Below the pieces are notes generated by a model, which had not been told where the DNA came from, did no database searches, and saw nothing but the letters and a program-made list of their open reading frames with translations. Below, piece after piece: positions 49,201 through 56,580 of a stretch of DNA of 64,000 nt. Positions within the stretch are counted from its first letter, which is position 1; each line of letters begins with the position of its first letter. This DNA is from Protula sp. h YS-2021 (Eukaryota; Annelida; Polychaeta; Sabellida; Serpulidae), in assembly GCA_949752745.1 (NCBI GenBank), contig OX457033.1:17027407-17091406 (forward strand), given 5' to 3'. The position numbers and the translations under genes are program-made.

Positions 49201-52200
49201 CAAGGTGTAACACACTAAGCATATATAAAACTATTAACTGATTATTGACTGTCCACGCGAGCATTTTGTACCACGTCACCCGTGTACACATCCATTTAAT
49301 CTATGATCTCCTATTTTTTTTATAACACAGGTATTGAACCTAAGACAAGGCTTGGCGTTATTGATTCGCTTCCGACGCTGCATTTTTGTAAACAAGCACA
49401 GAATCCGCCGATATTAACCGTTTATGCTGCTAAAAAAATACAACAAAGCATTCAAGGATGACACGATAAGGACTTCTTACAGCGCTACGAAAAAACTAGA
49501 CTAGACCACTTGCTAGGGATTTGGCGACATCCTATTTAGAAGAATGATTGAATACGTAAGCTTTCAGCAGTGGCTTAGCCGCCCAACGCGACTTCGCAAA
49601 TCTCGTGTTGTTTATCTATGGAAAGTATTGCAATGAGACGCTCCAGAGGTAGGAGTTATTTGGTTTGGGTGTGCTTCACGGGGGAGCGAGGGAGGAGTCG
49701 GGATGCTTCTGAAGGAGAAGCCTGTCAATCATCAATTAGATATGCCTGACTGTATCCAGCAGAATGGTGCCGTGGTATTTGTTCCCTACTTCACACATTG
49801 CTTGCGTTTGCTCACGGAAATTCTTAACTACATATCCATGGAAATTCTTGGCTGCATATCCATGGAAATTCTTGGCTGCATATCCATAGAAATTCTTTGC
49901 TACACATCGATGGAAATTCCTGAAGCATTACGTCATGTCCACACGACAACAGTCAGCTACCCACAACCAGTCCAGTACTGATCACGCATGACGCGATAAC
50001 CACATGCGGACAGTCGCGTTACAATATCCTTATCACTTTCCACACGCCGAGAAACAACTTCAACGAATCTTTCAGAAAAAACTTTTCTCAGCTCAACCCA
50101 AAACAGTGCATGATTTTTATTAATATCCAAACAATATTGAACCTATTTTATACTGCAGCCAGTATTGTATTCCCAATTTGACTGACTTGTGATTTTTTTA
50201 CACTTCAAATCTTCATTGATCCTTTTGTTAGGATCCTTTCTAATCTGCACTGGAATCCTGATCAACTGAAGGATTGTCTCATATCTCCGGGCCAGATCAA
50301 GTCCCCACATAATTCCCGCCCACTGGTCCCCTCAAACATATACAATGAAAACTGCGTAACTTTTCAACAAATCTCCCAATTAACTTCAATTCTGAAGTTA
50401 CAAAGCGTCGTTATTTTCTGCTTAGTTGTGTGATAAAAACACAGTGTGATTAATTACAAAAATCCGTCAAGACATAGCAGTGGCAGATTGTCCCTGCCCG
50501 ACAGTCCGAGAAACACGACGTTACGTCACATCCGCCGGAAACGGCACAGCCGCAAGATACTGGTATCACAACCAACTAGAGAATACTTTCTTCGTTATTA
50601 ACAAAGAAACTCACTTAAATATTAAACAGGGCCATGGAACCGTTTGCCCGGCCCGCGGTCCAGAGTTACGGGTACTGGTCATGTTTACAACCCTGCGTCG
50701 TGTGTCATCGAGCCTTTTCATGTCCTGTCGAGCCTACTTACAATCAATGAGATCGGTAAACCATTATCTAAGTGAATCTCATTTGTTCACACACACAAAC
50801 CACACGCCCCTGATCCCATGTATATAAAGCACCTAACAAAACACAGAAAATGACAATCCGGATTTTCTATTAAAAAAATCAATGTATGATATAGAGAGCC
50901 ATAAAGCTATTGCACCAGTGGCTGGATATACGAGGCTATTATTATGGGTGTATTTTTGGCGGACTTTTCGGGGTTTTTTTCACGCATAAGCTCTGTTCGC
51001 TCGAATTAACGAAGTCCTTGCGGGTTTGTGAGAATGTGCCTTTTTAAAGAATCCGACCTAAAAAATAACAACTTGCACAAACTTTTTTGATAACAAGTGG
51101 TTCTTTTAACAACCGAAATGAAAAGGGTCAAGGCAGAGGCGCGCGGGCTGATTGGAAAAGCTCGCGAGCACGTGATCTCGAACTGGCGCCAACTACTGGC
51201 AGTGTCTGCTCGTGTTGAGCTGAGTAACTAAGAGACTAGGAGAGATCGTGGGTAAGTCCTCACGAATGATGGACTGACTAACTGATATACGGGTGAACTC
51301 GGGAAGTTGATTGAATTCACTTGTTGCAGAGGCATTGGAGCTCAACAAAATTGGGATGTACATCAGAAAACCATCACCCCAAGTTTAGGGTGTAAATGAT
51401 ATGTTCCGACAGCGCCTACAATGAGGTGTGACTCAAACGGTTCAGTACGAGCGGTGCTAACCCTGCGTGACGTAGGTCACTCATTTCAGTACGAACTGTG
51501 TTCACCCTGAGAGACCTAGATCATTCGGTTCATCGTGGTCTGTGCTTACCCTGCGTGACGTGGGTCTTTCGGTCCATTACGATCTGTGCTTACCCTGCGT
51601 GACGTAAGTCATTGGGTTCATTGCGATTTGTGCTTACCCTGTGTGATGTAAGTCATTCGGTTCATTGCGATTTGTGCTTACCCTGCGTAACGTAAGTCAT
51701 TCGGTTCATTACGATTTACGGTTACCCTGCGTGACGTAAGTCATTCGGTTCATTACGATTTACGCTTACCCTGCGTGACGTGGATCATCTTGTTCAGCTT
51801 ATCCAACCGCTGCTGAAGGTCGTCAAATTTCACAGTGAAGTCAAACTTGGCTTTTGGCATTTGGGTCGATGGGAAGCGAGATCGCTTTGCCCGACCGTAG
51901 TTTGCATTTCTGTACATTTTTATTTCTTATCCTTCCTTTTCTCTCTAATTTAATCTTTGTGCTGCATATAATTACTTAGAAATTTGTGTCAAGACCCTTT
52001 TCTAACTGAGGGTTTTGTTTGTGTTCCTTGATGATTATCAATTATTTCAGTATCATTTTTAAGGTACTAACTTTCCGTGCAAGTCGAAACAGTTTTCACG
52101 TGCAGTGTTTACATATTCCATGTGCAATGTGCGGACATAACCGGCTGCCCCTATACCGAACAATACTGAACGATTGATCCATAATTATGTTCTCATATTC

Positions 52201-53876
52201 AGGCAAATACATAAAATTAACCTACGCCAATGAAATTGACACCTCAAACACACCCCAAAGGTTTCATACGTCACATAGACACGGATAGCAGCCCTGGGGA
52301 GAAGCCCAGGACAGGAGCCCAGAACAGCAGTTACAGGACGATGGGGCGTCCAGTTTAAGTCCCAGTTCCCGTTTGGACTACTGGTACGCGATGCAAGTTT
52401 ATCCACTGTTTTACAGAACGTAAAAAGTTTGGTGATTGATGTACAATATGTGCAGCGATTGACAACTGTTTTTGACGATGTTCGGTAACTATACCAGAAC
52501 ACATCCAATATCTTTTCACATACTTTCTGCCACACACACACACACTTGCATAATTCAATGAAGGGTCGATCACAGAAAATGTTGCAGAACGTGGGTTAAG
52601 GATTTCGGGATTGTCGCAATATTAGCGTGCTTATCCCATTATACTGTATAAATAGATAAACACGGTGAATTGGAGGAGAAGACGTGGAGTATATCCAGTC
52701 ACTATTCACCCGCTCCGTACCAGCTCTGCAATGTCAAATCCTACAGTACCAAGGAAGTCGCCGGATAAATAATATCATAAAGACATACTCTCCACATAGG
52801 ACGCTAAAAGAGGCAAAAACCAAGCAAACAGACGCAGAAATACTAATGACAGCTCTGTTTGTTGGCCTGAAACCCTGTGCAGCTGTTTTTGTTTTTTTGT
52901 TTGTTTTTGTTTTGTTTTGTTTGTTTGTTTGTTTGTTTTTTTTGTGAGATTTCTCACCATTAGCGCCCTGCCCAAGCGACACAGGCATGTATGGGGGTAG
53001 CACAACTCCCCCCCCCCCCAAAAAAAAAAAAGAACATTTATAACAATTGGCACGTCCAAGACTTGTAAAGAGTATATTGAAATTGTGCGGGACCGATGTT
53101 TCGACCTTTTTTTCTCTTTGCTGGGGCGTCATTTTGTCTTTACTACGCCTCTACCCATGCTGGCTCCAGGACTCACAAATTTCGCACACAGGCAAATTGA
53201 CCAGTGATTGTTTGACCAAGAAATGCAACGCGTAAGGGCTGAGTAAAGTTTGCAGCAGCATTTGCGCACAAGCCTCTTATATAGATCTCTCAACAGTCAC
53301 ACTGTGCATTACATAAATGATGTGTGCTTTATTTCCCTAAGTCAAACTGAGCATAGAGAAATATATTGTGTTGGTTTTATAATAACGAGGCGAGCATTAC
53401 AATCTTACCTGAATACACTGATTGTTAAGACAATTTATAAGCTTCTTGGTTGGGGGAATGGGGGGGGGGGGGTTTCATAGAGTAAGTAGCAATGGAAACT
53501 GGAAAAAAGCAAATGTTTAATATTTTGCTTTGAGAAATAGATTCTCGTTTCAATTTTAAAAAGCGTCGCACTTGCTGAGAGAGTGCATGAAAAATGGACA
53601 CTACGTTCAACTTAGGATTTGCCCATAAAGTGCGTACGCACCGAAAGGGACGCGGGGGAGGGGGGGGGGGGTGGAGACTTGAATCTGTACAGAGGGGTAA
53701 GATCGACAGGGTGGGGGAGGGAAAAGGGATACAAAAGCCTGAACACTATGAGTCCGTATTTCACAGATAGATCCTTAATGGCCTTCATCGTTACCTTGGT
53801 CACCGTTGGCACTACTTCCGGCACTGTGCGGCTTCTCGCGATAGATGCCCTTCTCATCCACGTCGAACTCGTCCAT
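27725..53876 (-). CDS. AKNA: AKNA homologue (AT-hook / centrosomal microtubule-organising protein), 23 exons, ~2009 aa
   Basis: Splicing the 23 exons listed below gives 6030 coding bases with every phase compatible. In vertebrates AKNA is a centrosomal protein of subdistal appendages that promotes microtubule growth, first described as an AT-hook transcription factor. Seen here: an acidic N-terminal third (about 28-460); a Ser/Arg/Pro-rich basic stretch with SRIP and TGIP, possible EB-binding SxIP motifs (about 505-580); the AKNA core YAEAENVIDDLRLGAK ending near residue 784; coiled coils at about 900-1106; RGRP AT-hook cores near 1360 and 1963; Gly/Ser/Arg/Tyr repeats near 1600-1700; CPLCGG with nearby His; and a C-terminal helix ending GSFLFAH, comparable to vertebrate AKNA. 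Human AKNA is about 1439 residues, so this is longer. Exon ends are repeatedly duplicated in tandem. The homology claim rests on recalled family sequence. Confidence 0.85.
28484..28989. mobile_element. MITE with 12-bp terminal inverted repeats and 5-bp target duplication
   Basis: Starts CAGGGTTCATAG and ends CTATGAACCCTG. ACCTT occurs immediately before (28479-28483) and after (28990-28994). The interior has CCATGATTTTTCC motifs near both ends and no transposase. It lies in the last intron of the AKNA-like gene. Superfamily unassigned; CAGGG ends occur in hAT-type elements, but those usually make 8-bp duplications. Confidence 0.75.
29054..29183 (-). CDS. AKNA: AKNA-like exon 22
   Basis: Acceptor ATTCCCAG|TGCCTT, donor ACCGAG|GTAGGA, 130 nt, phase 2 in and phase 0 out. 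Encodes VRYYVREYGGESASEAEARV and SSRVKTYVLDDGTE. Confidence 0.75.
29985..31574 (-). CDS. AKNA: AKNA-like exon 21 (large, repeat-rich, CPLC cluster)
   Basis: 1590 nt, acceptor ATGTTTCAG|TGATAA, donor CACCTTC|GTAAGT, phase 2 in and out. Starts with the coil LRSLTDEVERLKQQL. Then come Pro/Gln/Ala-rich repeats (YANQ-V-QAQMP), an Asp/Tyr-rich part and about ten copies of a six-residue YGSGDR unit. SR-rich and Pro-rich parts follow, then TDCPLCGGVSQHSHGEYHFL. EYHFLPQGVA resembles the vertebrate EYHVLSPKAV. The ORF continues to a stop at 29981, but splicing removes that stop. Confidence 0.85.
31818..31977 (-). CDS. AKNA: AKNA-like exon 20 (AT-hook)
   Basis: Acceptor TATGTGCAG|GTGATG, donor CCAGGAG|GTATTT, 160 nt, phase 1 in and phase 2 out. 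Encodes SRSRSRGRPQVHS. RGRP with flanking basic residues is the AT-hook core, and vertebrate AKNA has a TRGRPADS hook. Confidence 0.8.
32193..32401 (-). CDS. AKNA: AKNA-like exon 19
   Basis: Acceptor ACTTGCAG|AAGTCT, donor CTGGCAG|GTTTGT, 209 nt, phase 2 in and phase 1 out. Encodes MASHTSPRSRSRSEDELSDS and SWGSADSVIYNGRRRSGSRE. Confidence 0.8.
32718..32867 (-). CDS. AKNA: AKNA-like exon 18
   Basis: Acceptor TTGCCTAG|GCCCGG, donor GCACAAG|GTAGTG, 150 nt, phase 2 in and out. Gly/Ser/Arg-rich (PGPGPRSRARDSAASGHSS). Confidence 0.65.
33009..33328 (-). CDS. AKNA: AKNA-like exon 17
   Basis: Acceptor TTTCCCAG|GCATCA, donor TCGCGCAG|GTAGGC, 320 nt, phase 0 in and phase 2 out. Encodes SLDDAVTSDHESDYVES, then Arg/Ser-rich sequence with NPRGDRYSNPRRDRF. 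Confidence 0.8.
33633..33716 (-). CDS. Doubtful cassette exon of the AKNA-like gene
   Basis: A GC-rich island with acceptor CCTTTGAAG|ATACAG and possible donor CCCTCT|GTACGG is 84 nt and phase 0/0, so it would fit between exons 16 and 17. Another frame (SFLPKSSRTPKKENLGEAA) looks more protein-like but does not fit the phases. The donor is weak. Confidence 0.25.
35966..36051 (-). pseudogene. Exon 16 copy D, donor lost
   Basis: The reading frame is still open (LYTDLVDQYMRVKGLERSPE) but the donor is destroyed (CACATTACC instead of CTCGATGTAAG). It is the most diverged copy and the furthest downstream. A 20-base G-run borders it. Confidence 0.7.
36091..36180 (-). CDS. Exon 16 copy C, possible cassette exon
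   Basis: 90 nt, same arrangement as copy B, donor CTTGAT|GTAAGTG. Encodes VYTDLMDLYRRVKG ... DRQLDSLLD. It is closer to exon 16 than copy B is at the TD site. Confidence 0.4.
36243..36332 (-). CDS. Exon 16 copy B, possible cassette exon
   Basis: 90 nt, phase 0 in and out if the CCACAAG|GTGTAC acceptor, preceded by poly-C, is used. Donor CTCGAT|GTAAGTG is a good match. Encodes VYTVLMDLYRRVKG ... DRKLDSLLD with no stop. Including it would add 30 residues without a frameshift. Confidence 0.4.
36377..36507 (-). CDS. AKNA: AKNA-like exon 16 (YTDLMDLYRRVKGL helix)
   Basis: Acceptor ATTTCAG|GAGGGG, donor CTCGAC|GTGAGTG, 131 nt, phase 1 in and phase 0 out. Encodes VDQKLHALHKEYTDLMDLY and LKKSPERDRQLDSLLD; comparable to a YHGLMERYLSVKSL helix in vertebrate AKNA. 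Confidence 0.85.
36879..37015 (-). CDS. AKNA: AKNA-like exon 15
   Basis: Acceptor ATCACAG|GAAGCC, donor CTTGTCG|GTATATT, 137 nt, phase 2 in and phase 1 out, which is exactly what is needed between exons 14 and 16. Encodes KPFSGKTGPVKADHSIST and MKPSASADDVSADRPPS. Confidence 0.75.
37117..38440. mobile_element. Foldback element with long inverted arms made of palindromes
   Basis: Begins GTTACAGGCAAACTG and ends with its complement. The arms (about 170-260 bp) match in inverted orientation and contain nested perfect palindromes such as AGGCAGATTATAATCTGCCT. The interior holds degenerate ~115-bp repeats (CGATTTGGTTGT ... GATTGATGTG ... AATTGCAAT) and no ORF. It sits in TA-rich sequence in the intron between exons 14 and 15. 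Non-autonomous DNA element; superfamily unknown. Confidence 0.8.
38447..38522. repeat. (TA)n microsatellite
   Basis: About 36 TA units directly beside the right end of the foldback element at 37117-38440. A shorter TA-rich stretch flanks the left end. Confidence 0.95.
38850..38978 (-). repeat. Two degenerate copies of the exon 14 3' end
   Basis: Copies end at about 38925 (donor GTAC retained) and 38850, spaced 88 and about 75 bp, with (C)n and CCCCAC-rich gene-strand spacers. Their frames are broken. Confidence 0.7.
39013..39148 (-). CDS. AKNA: AKNA-like exon 14 (coiled coil)
   Basis: Acceptor ATTTCAG|GACTGC, donor GCCAG|GTACAG, 136 nt, phase 1 in and phase 2 out. Encodes GELYKINMRLDDLEHSVQEN, a helix at the place of the vertebrate EAEIYRLGSCLEEL-type helix. 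Confidence 0.8.
39353..39456 (-). repeat. Second copy of the exon 13 3' two-thirds
   Basis: Nearly identical to exon 13 from EDQSKALEN to the donor, which is intact (GGCAGG|GTGAGTC), 156 bp downstream. It is preceded on the gene strand by poly-C and CTCCGGAG, which could act as an acceptor. With AG|GAC it would enter in phase 0 and leave in phase 1 like exon 13, so it could be a mutually exclusive exon. Confidence 0.85.
39509..39656 (-). CDS. AKNA: AKNA-like exon 13 (coiled coil)
   Basis: Acceptor TTTTCCAG|ACAAAT, donor GGCAGG|GTGAGTC, 148 nt, phase 0 in and phase 1 out. Encodes TNAFQILLDEKQLTLEDQSK and a further helix ending DYRNAREEYDYRRRQ. Confidence 0.85.
39831..40072 (-). CDS. AKNA: AKNA-like exon 12
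   Basis: Acceptor GATGCAG|CGGGGG, donor GAACAG|GTGCGC, 242 nt, phase 1 in and phase 0 out. Ser/Gln-rich, ending in the helix KLSLLVKAKAIEEQ, which continues into exon 13. The donor is weak but gives the expected coiled-coil continuity. Confidence 0.8.
40209..40261. repeat. (ATT)n microsatellite
   Basis: About 17 ATT units in the intron between exons 11 and 12. Confidence 0.95.
40344..40515 (-). CDS. AKNA: AKNA-like exon 11
   Basis: Acceptor GTGACAG|GTGAAG, donor CAGCAGT|GTAAGT, 172 nt, phase 0 in and phase 1 out. Encodes VKLYVEGAPPG, continuing the core as in the vertebrate protein, then PLGVMGQGTQGRMTPTQMA. Confidence 0.85.
40678..40870 (-). repeat. Tandem copies of the exon 10 3' end with splice donor
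   Basis: The segment encoding VIDDLRLGAK plus donor and intron start recurs ending at about 40818 and 40738, and partially near 40678. C-runs on the plus strand separate copies. The donor is AAG|GTAAGG in the 40738 copy and broken (GATAAG) in the 40818 copy. Their frames would read VIDDLRLGAKIRQEG and VIDDLRLGAKVRRGI. Confidence 0.9.
40886..41118 (-). CDS. AKNA: AKNA-like exon 10 (family core motif)
   Basis: Acceptor TTTGCAG|GCAAAG, donor GCTAAA|GTAAGA, 233 nt, phase 1 in and phase 0 out. A coiled coil leads into YAEAENVIDDLRLGAK, the most diagnostic AKNA block; the human protein reads YAEAENTIDQLRLGAK here. Confidence 0.9.
41373..41562 (-). CDS. AKNA: AKNA-like exon 9
   Basis: Acceptor CTCTGTAG|GGGGAG, donor TCACCGG|GTAAAC, 190 nt, phase 0 in and phase 1 out. 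Encodes LGRAAKWLLMDDDEVHKRL, then Ser/Pro/Arg-rich sequence. Confidence 0.8.
41847..42049 (-). CDS. AKNA: AKNA-like exon 8
   Basis: Acceptor GTTTCAG|GTATTCC, donor TCACAG|GTACGC, 203 nt, phase 1 in and phase 0 out. With exon 7 it forms TGIPGPAPG, a second possible EB-binding motif. Then LTPQKRRQG and a Ser-rich segment. Confidence 0.8.
42257..42325 (-). repeat. 29-bp duplication next to the exon 7 donor
   Basis: ATTGTGTCAATGCGCCACCT and ATTGTATCAATGCGCCACCT lie in tandem just downstream (in gene sense) of exon 7. Confidence 0.8.
42328..42543 (-). CDS. AKNA: AKNA-like exon 7 (Ser/Arg/Pro/Gly-rich, SxIP)
   Basis: Acceptor CTTGCAG|AACTC, donor CAGACAG|GTAATC, 216 nt, phase 1 in and out. Very basic, with repeated GSR/SRP steps. 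Contains SRSRIPIL, matching the [ST]-x-[IL]-P EB-binding pattern in the Ser/Pro/basic context that pattern needs. A 29-bp duplication abuts the donor side. Confidence 0.75.
43791..43910 (-). CDS. AKNA: AKNA-like exon 6
   Basis: Acceptor GATACAG|TTCAG, donor ATGACG|GTAAAC, 120 nt, phase 1 in and out. Encodes QSFGDSLPFERSFDVTAL and NYSDENLVSLQ. Confidence 0.75.
44389..44531 (-). CDS. AKNA: AKNA-like exon 5
   Basis: Acceptor ATTGACAG|GTATAC, donor CTTGCAG|GTACGC, 143 nt, phase 2 in and phase 1 out. Encodes RHQQDSISMISGSVDEIML and a Glu/Pro-rich end. Confidence 0.8.
44742..44937 (-). CDS. AKNA: AKNA-like exon 4
   Basis: Acceptor GTTGTAG|GTTTG, donor AAATGG|GTGAGAC, 196 nt, phase 1 in and phase 2 out. 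Encodes KETEEDDAANDDE, then a basic RMRRSRDQ and Ser/Pro-rich segment. Confidence 0.8.
45313..45976 (-). CDS. AKNA: AKNA-like exon 3 (acidic)
   Basis: Acceptor TTTCAG|GAAAAC, donor TTAAAAG|GTATTG, 664 nt, phase 0 in and phase 1 out. Strongly Glu/Asp/Ser-rich, with an RRTKKRLGSSDQESDSDGK basic-acidic patch that offers casein-kinase-like sites. Confidence 0.85.
46121..46425 (-). CDS. AKNA: AKNA-like exon 2 (common exon)
   Basis: Acceptor TGTATAG|GTATCC accepts phase 1. Encodes ILVDEEGIWRDE, then FHTDSGIGPG and a Ser/Glu-rich stretch. Donor CAACAG|GTGGGT, phase 0. 305 nt. Confidence 0.8.
48523..48595 (-). CDS. AKNA: AKNA-like exon 1c (alternative first exon)
   Basis: ATG at 48595 with an in-frame upstream TGA. 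24 codons beginning MDKTQAQQALDKLQKRL, ending TTGATAA|GTAAGCC in phase 1. The short coiled coil resembles the end of exon 1b. A CRE-like TGACGTCA overlaps the start codon. Confidence 0.6.
48595..48602 (-). promoter_or_regulatory. CRE-like palindrome at the exon 1c start
   Basis: TGACGTCA, the full CREB/ATF consensus, overlaps the first base of the exon 1c ATG. If transcription starts nearby it would be a core-promoter site. This is inference from position only. Confidence 0.4.
49828..49926. repeat. 24-bp minisatellite, about four copies
   Basis: Unit CATATCCATGGAAATTCTTG plus GCTG, with substitutions. It explains the ISMEILGC-periodic ORF. Confidence 0.85.
51121..51260. promoter_or_regulatory. 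GC-rich patch with E-box, possible promoter
   Basis: A locally GC-rich stretch with CACGTG at 51169-51174 and an inverted CCAAT (GATTGG) at about 51150, followed on the plus strand by a donor-like GTGG|GTAAGTC near 51249. It could drive exon 1c or a divergent noncoding transcript. Weak. Confidence 0.25.
51430..51769 (-). repeat. 44-bp tandem array derived from the exon 1b splice donor
   Basis: About eight copies of a 44-bp unit including the final one inside exon 1b. On the gene strand each contains ACGTCACGCAGGGTAAGC, so the exon/intron boundary itself is repeated. Most copies keep GTAAGC. Copies further from the exon are more diverged. Confidence 0.92.
51770..51917 (-). CDS. AKNA: AKNA-like exon 1b (alternative first exon)
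   Basis: ATG at 51917 with an in-frame TAA shortly upstream. 49 codons beginning MYRNANYGRAKRSRF and containing a heptad-like LQQRLDKLNKMI. Ends CACGCAGG|GTAAGCG in phase 1, so it can join exon 2. No acceptor is seen upstream, which supports a first exon. Its donor is the founder of a 44-bp tandem array. Confidence 0.6.
53795..53876 (-). CDS. AKNA: AKNA-like exon 1a (first exon, distal promoter)
   Basis: ATG at 53876. Encodes MDEFDVDEKGIYREKPHSAG and seven further residues, and ends GACCAAG|GTAACG in phase 1. 82 nt. Its VDEKGIYRE resembles VDEEGIWRD at the start of exon 2. Confidence 0.7.
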
Positions 53877-56580
53877 TCTTCTCTCAATCTTATCTCTTCT
53901 CCACCCTGCCCTCCTATATTCAGCTGGGTATACGGTTAACTTGGGAGTTTTCGCTTCTGCTTTCCTCTTTTTTATAATTTATTTTTATTATTTTATGTTC
54001 GTTTTCACTCTTTATTTCACGCTTGTTATTTCGTTTTTTCGCATCTCACTGTATCATGGGTAGTTTTTTAGCTAGAGTGCTGTAAAACTGAGAACGTATT
54101 CAAAAAAAACAAAAAAACTCATTGACTATGAATAAAACTTTTCTGCACCTCTCGGAGCTAATATCCGGGCAAATTTTTGCGACGCCCAGCTCTCCCTTCT
54201 CAGCTAATATCCAGGCTGTTTTAGTATCATAATGCCCTCATTTTTCGCACGTTAAGGCAGGAGTTGTTATCCTGAATGTTCACAGCTCAATGACATGTGA
54301 CTAGAGGTTTTTAAATGTCAGACTTTTTTATCAATATCACAGTTCCTTTGATTCTCCGGCTGTCCATATATAATGGCACGATTGTTTGTTTCAGCAGTGT
54401 TCACTATATTAAAGTATGTGCAATGACATCCACATAACTAAAATAATACTGACCATATCAGCAGCTAGTTTAATACTGATCTCTCTTAAAAATTGATTCA
54501 TTTACTATCCATTATTTGATGTAACTTTTTGTTTTATTCCTGTAATCCACAGAACTTGTTATCCCAGCATAGGTGGATATTTCACACAGGTAAAGAACTT
54601 TGCTGTCCGCGGTGATCAGTGAGAACTGAAACAGAATGAGAAATCGAGATTTAGCACAACGCGACCTAATTTTTGTACACTCACATGTGGCGTTTTCTAG
54701 TGTGAATTATTATTAACCACCAAATAAAGCAATACCCTTGCGCTGGAGGCTAAAAATAAGTTGTGAGTATTTGCATAAGTGGCTTATTGCTGCGAATAAC
54801 AAATGCTTTACATAAACAAACACGCGCAATTAATTACTTGCGCCGTAATAGACGTGCCTCACAAGGCCACTAATCCTATTGGTCCTTTTATACTTCGTGA
54901 ACAAGTTGAATTATGTTAGATTTGACCATGAGTTTTAATGTACATTTCTTTCATTTACCCTCCCCACATCCCCCACCCCAAAACAAGTATGTATCGTGTA
55001 TTTATATCCGTGGGTCTGTTCATTACACCTTTTATTTCACAATTTAAACCCTTTTGCCAGGACTTCAAACGCTGTTCATATCCTGACTCACTCATTTTTT
55101 TTCAAATCGTTGTTATACTCACGGCTTACATCACAGCAAGACCTGTGTTTACATACAGGAAACGCGCCATTTCTTTCCTGTAAACAAAGTGAAACACGTC
55201 ACTATTCAACTAACATTCCCCACTGCTGACCATTTCCACCCCAATGCATTTAAACACGGTTATTAAGCCATAAATGAACATGACTAAAATTTCAAGAAAC
55301 TGATCCATAAATTAACCCGATTTGGCTTTACCTGTAGTCGAACACTTTTATCGATACTGGAACAACGTCACATAGTCAAGCTCTGTTATTTATATTGCAG
55401 GGACGAAACAAGGCAGCCCGGACCACCACACCACCCATTCCCGTTTTGCAATTTTGTGCTAGCTACTCTCTCTGAGCCAAGCACTGCACCAAATAACCAC
55501 CTCTACCCCTCTCCCCTATCCGCCGCACATACACATCCCTGCCCCCCCCCCCTCCCGGCACACACACATACACATACAACTGCCACGCGATGCGATCCGC
55601 TCCTGGGTGCATACAAGTCCTGGATCGAACACAATGCAATAAATCAAAGACAAATACACAGAGTGGTTATTGAGCGCCGTGTAATCTATTCACTGAAGTT
55701 ACTGACATACGGTACAGTGGGGCGCACATTCATAAAGCTCACCTTTATCGTCACACCACAAGGTAAACAACTTTCACCAGCTACTTTTCAATGCACCTAC
55801 ATTTTACGAACGCAACGCTGAATAAAACAGTTGATGTTTGAAATCCAGAGCTATTTTAGTAAATATTTCTAACTGCTTCAACAATTTTGGTGTATAATCG
55901 GACTATCCAGCCCGAGAATTACTTATTGGATAAAGCTCTACACAGTACATAATACTTTCTCTTTAAATCAGGAAATAAAGTCAGGATTTTACTCACAAAT
56001 ACGAGCCCTTGTACCATACTGGTGCATTTGAACAAAAGAATATGGTTTTATGTTTCTTAGTCTCACTTACTCACTTTCCCGACAATTGATCTCTTAATCC
56101 CACTAATTCACAACACTGGCGATTATGTGCCAACTGCTAATACATGTTTATGTGCCTCAGAACAGTGCTGGGTGGAGCAAGGGGTAGCGCAATTCACAAG
56201 TCTTAAGTTCTTAAGTAATATGTTTAATACTAGATTTCTCATGAGTCAATAATTTACTGAGTTAACCACTTCTTAAAAAGATTTTAAAACTTATAGCGTT
56301 CTAGTCTCTAGCCGTTATGGCTGGCAAGACGAATGAGAGAGTGGTTTGGGTACAAATGTTTATTGCCTGACTGCTGAACACATTATGCATAAAACAAACA
56401 TACTTTAAGAAACTGTCCACTAACCATACTAACATATTCAACATAAAACTGTACTTGTAAACAATTAAACAGGGAAGGGGAAGGGGGATGGAGGTGGGTC
56501 TCTGGAAGCGCTTGCTTGACCAGTGCTTGCTTTGCATTTGTGAGGGGAAGCTTGGAAGAGCCTTGTTATGTATCGTCCGA
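53877..56580. other. 5' flank of the AKNA-like gene and spacer
   Basis: The pyrimidine-rich plus strand just right of exon 1a is its probable 5' UTR and promoter. Further right no coding sequence with splice support was found; C-runs occur near 55545. Confidence 0.35.

Noticed and set aside
52734..53132. 132-codon minus-strand ORF
   Set aside because: Largely low-complexity (TTTG)n and C/A-run translation; no splice or family support.
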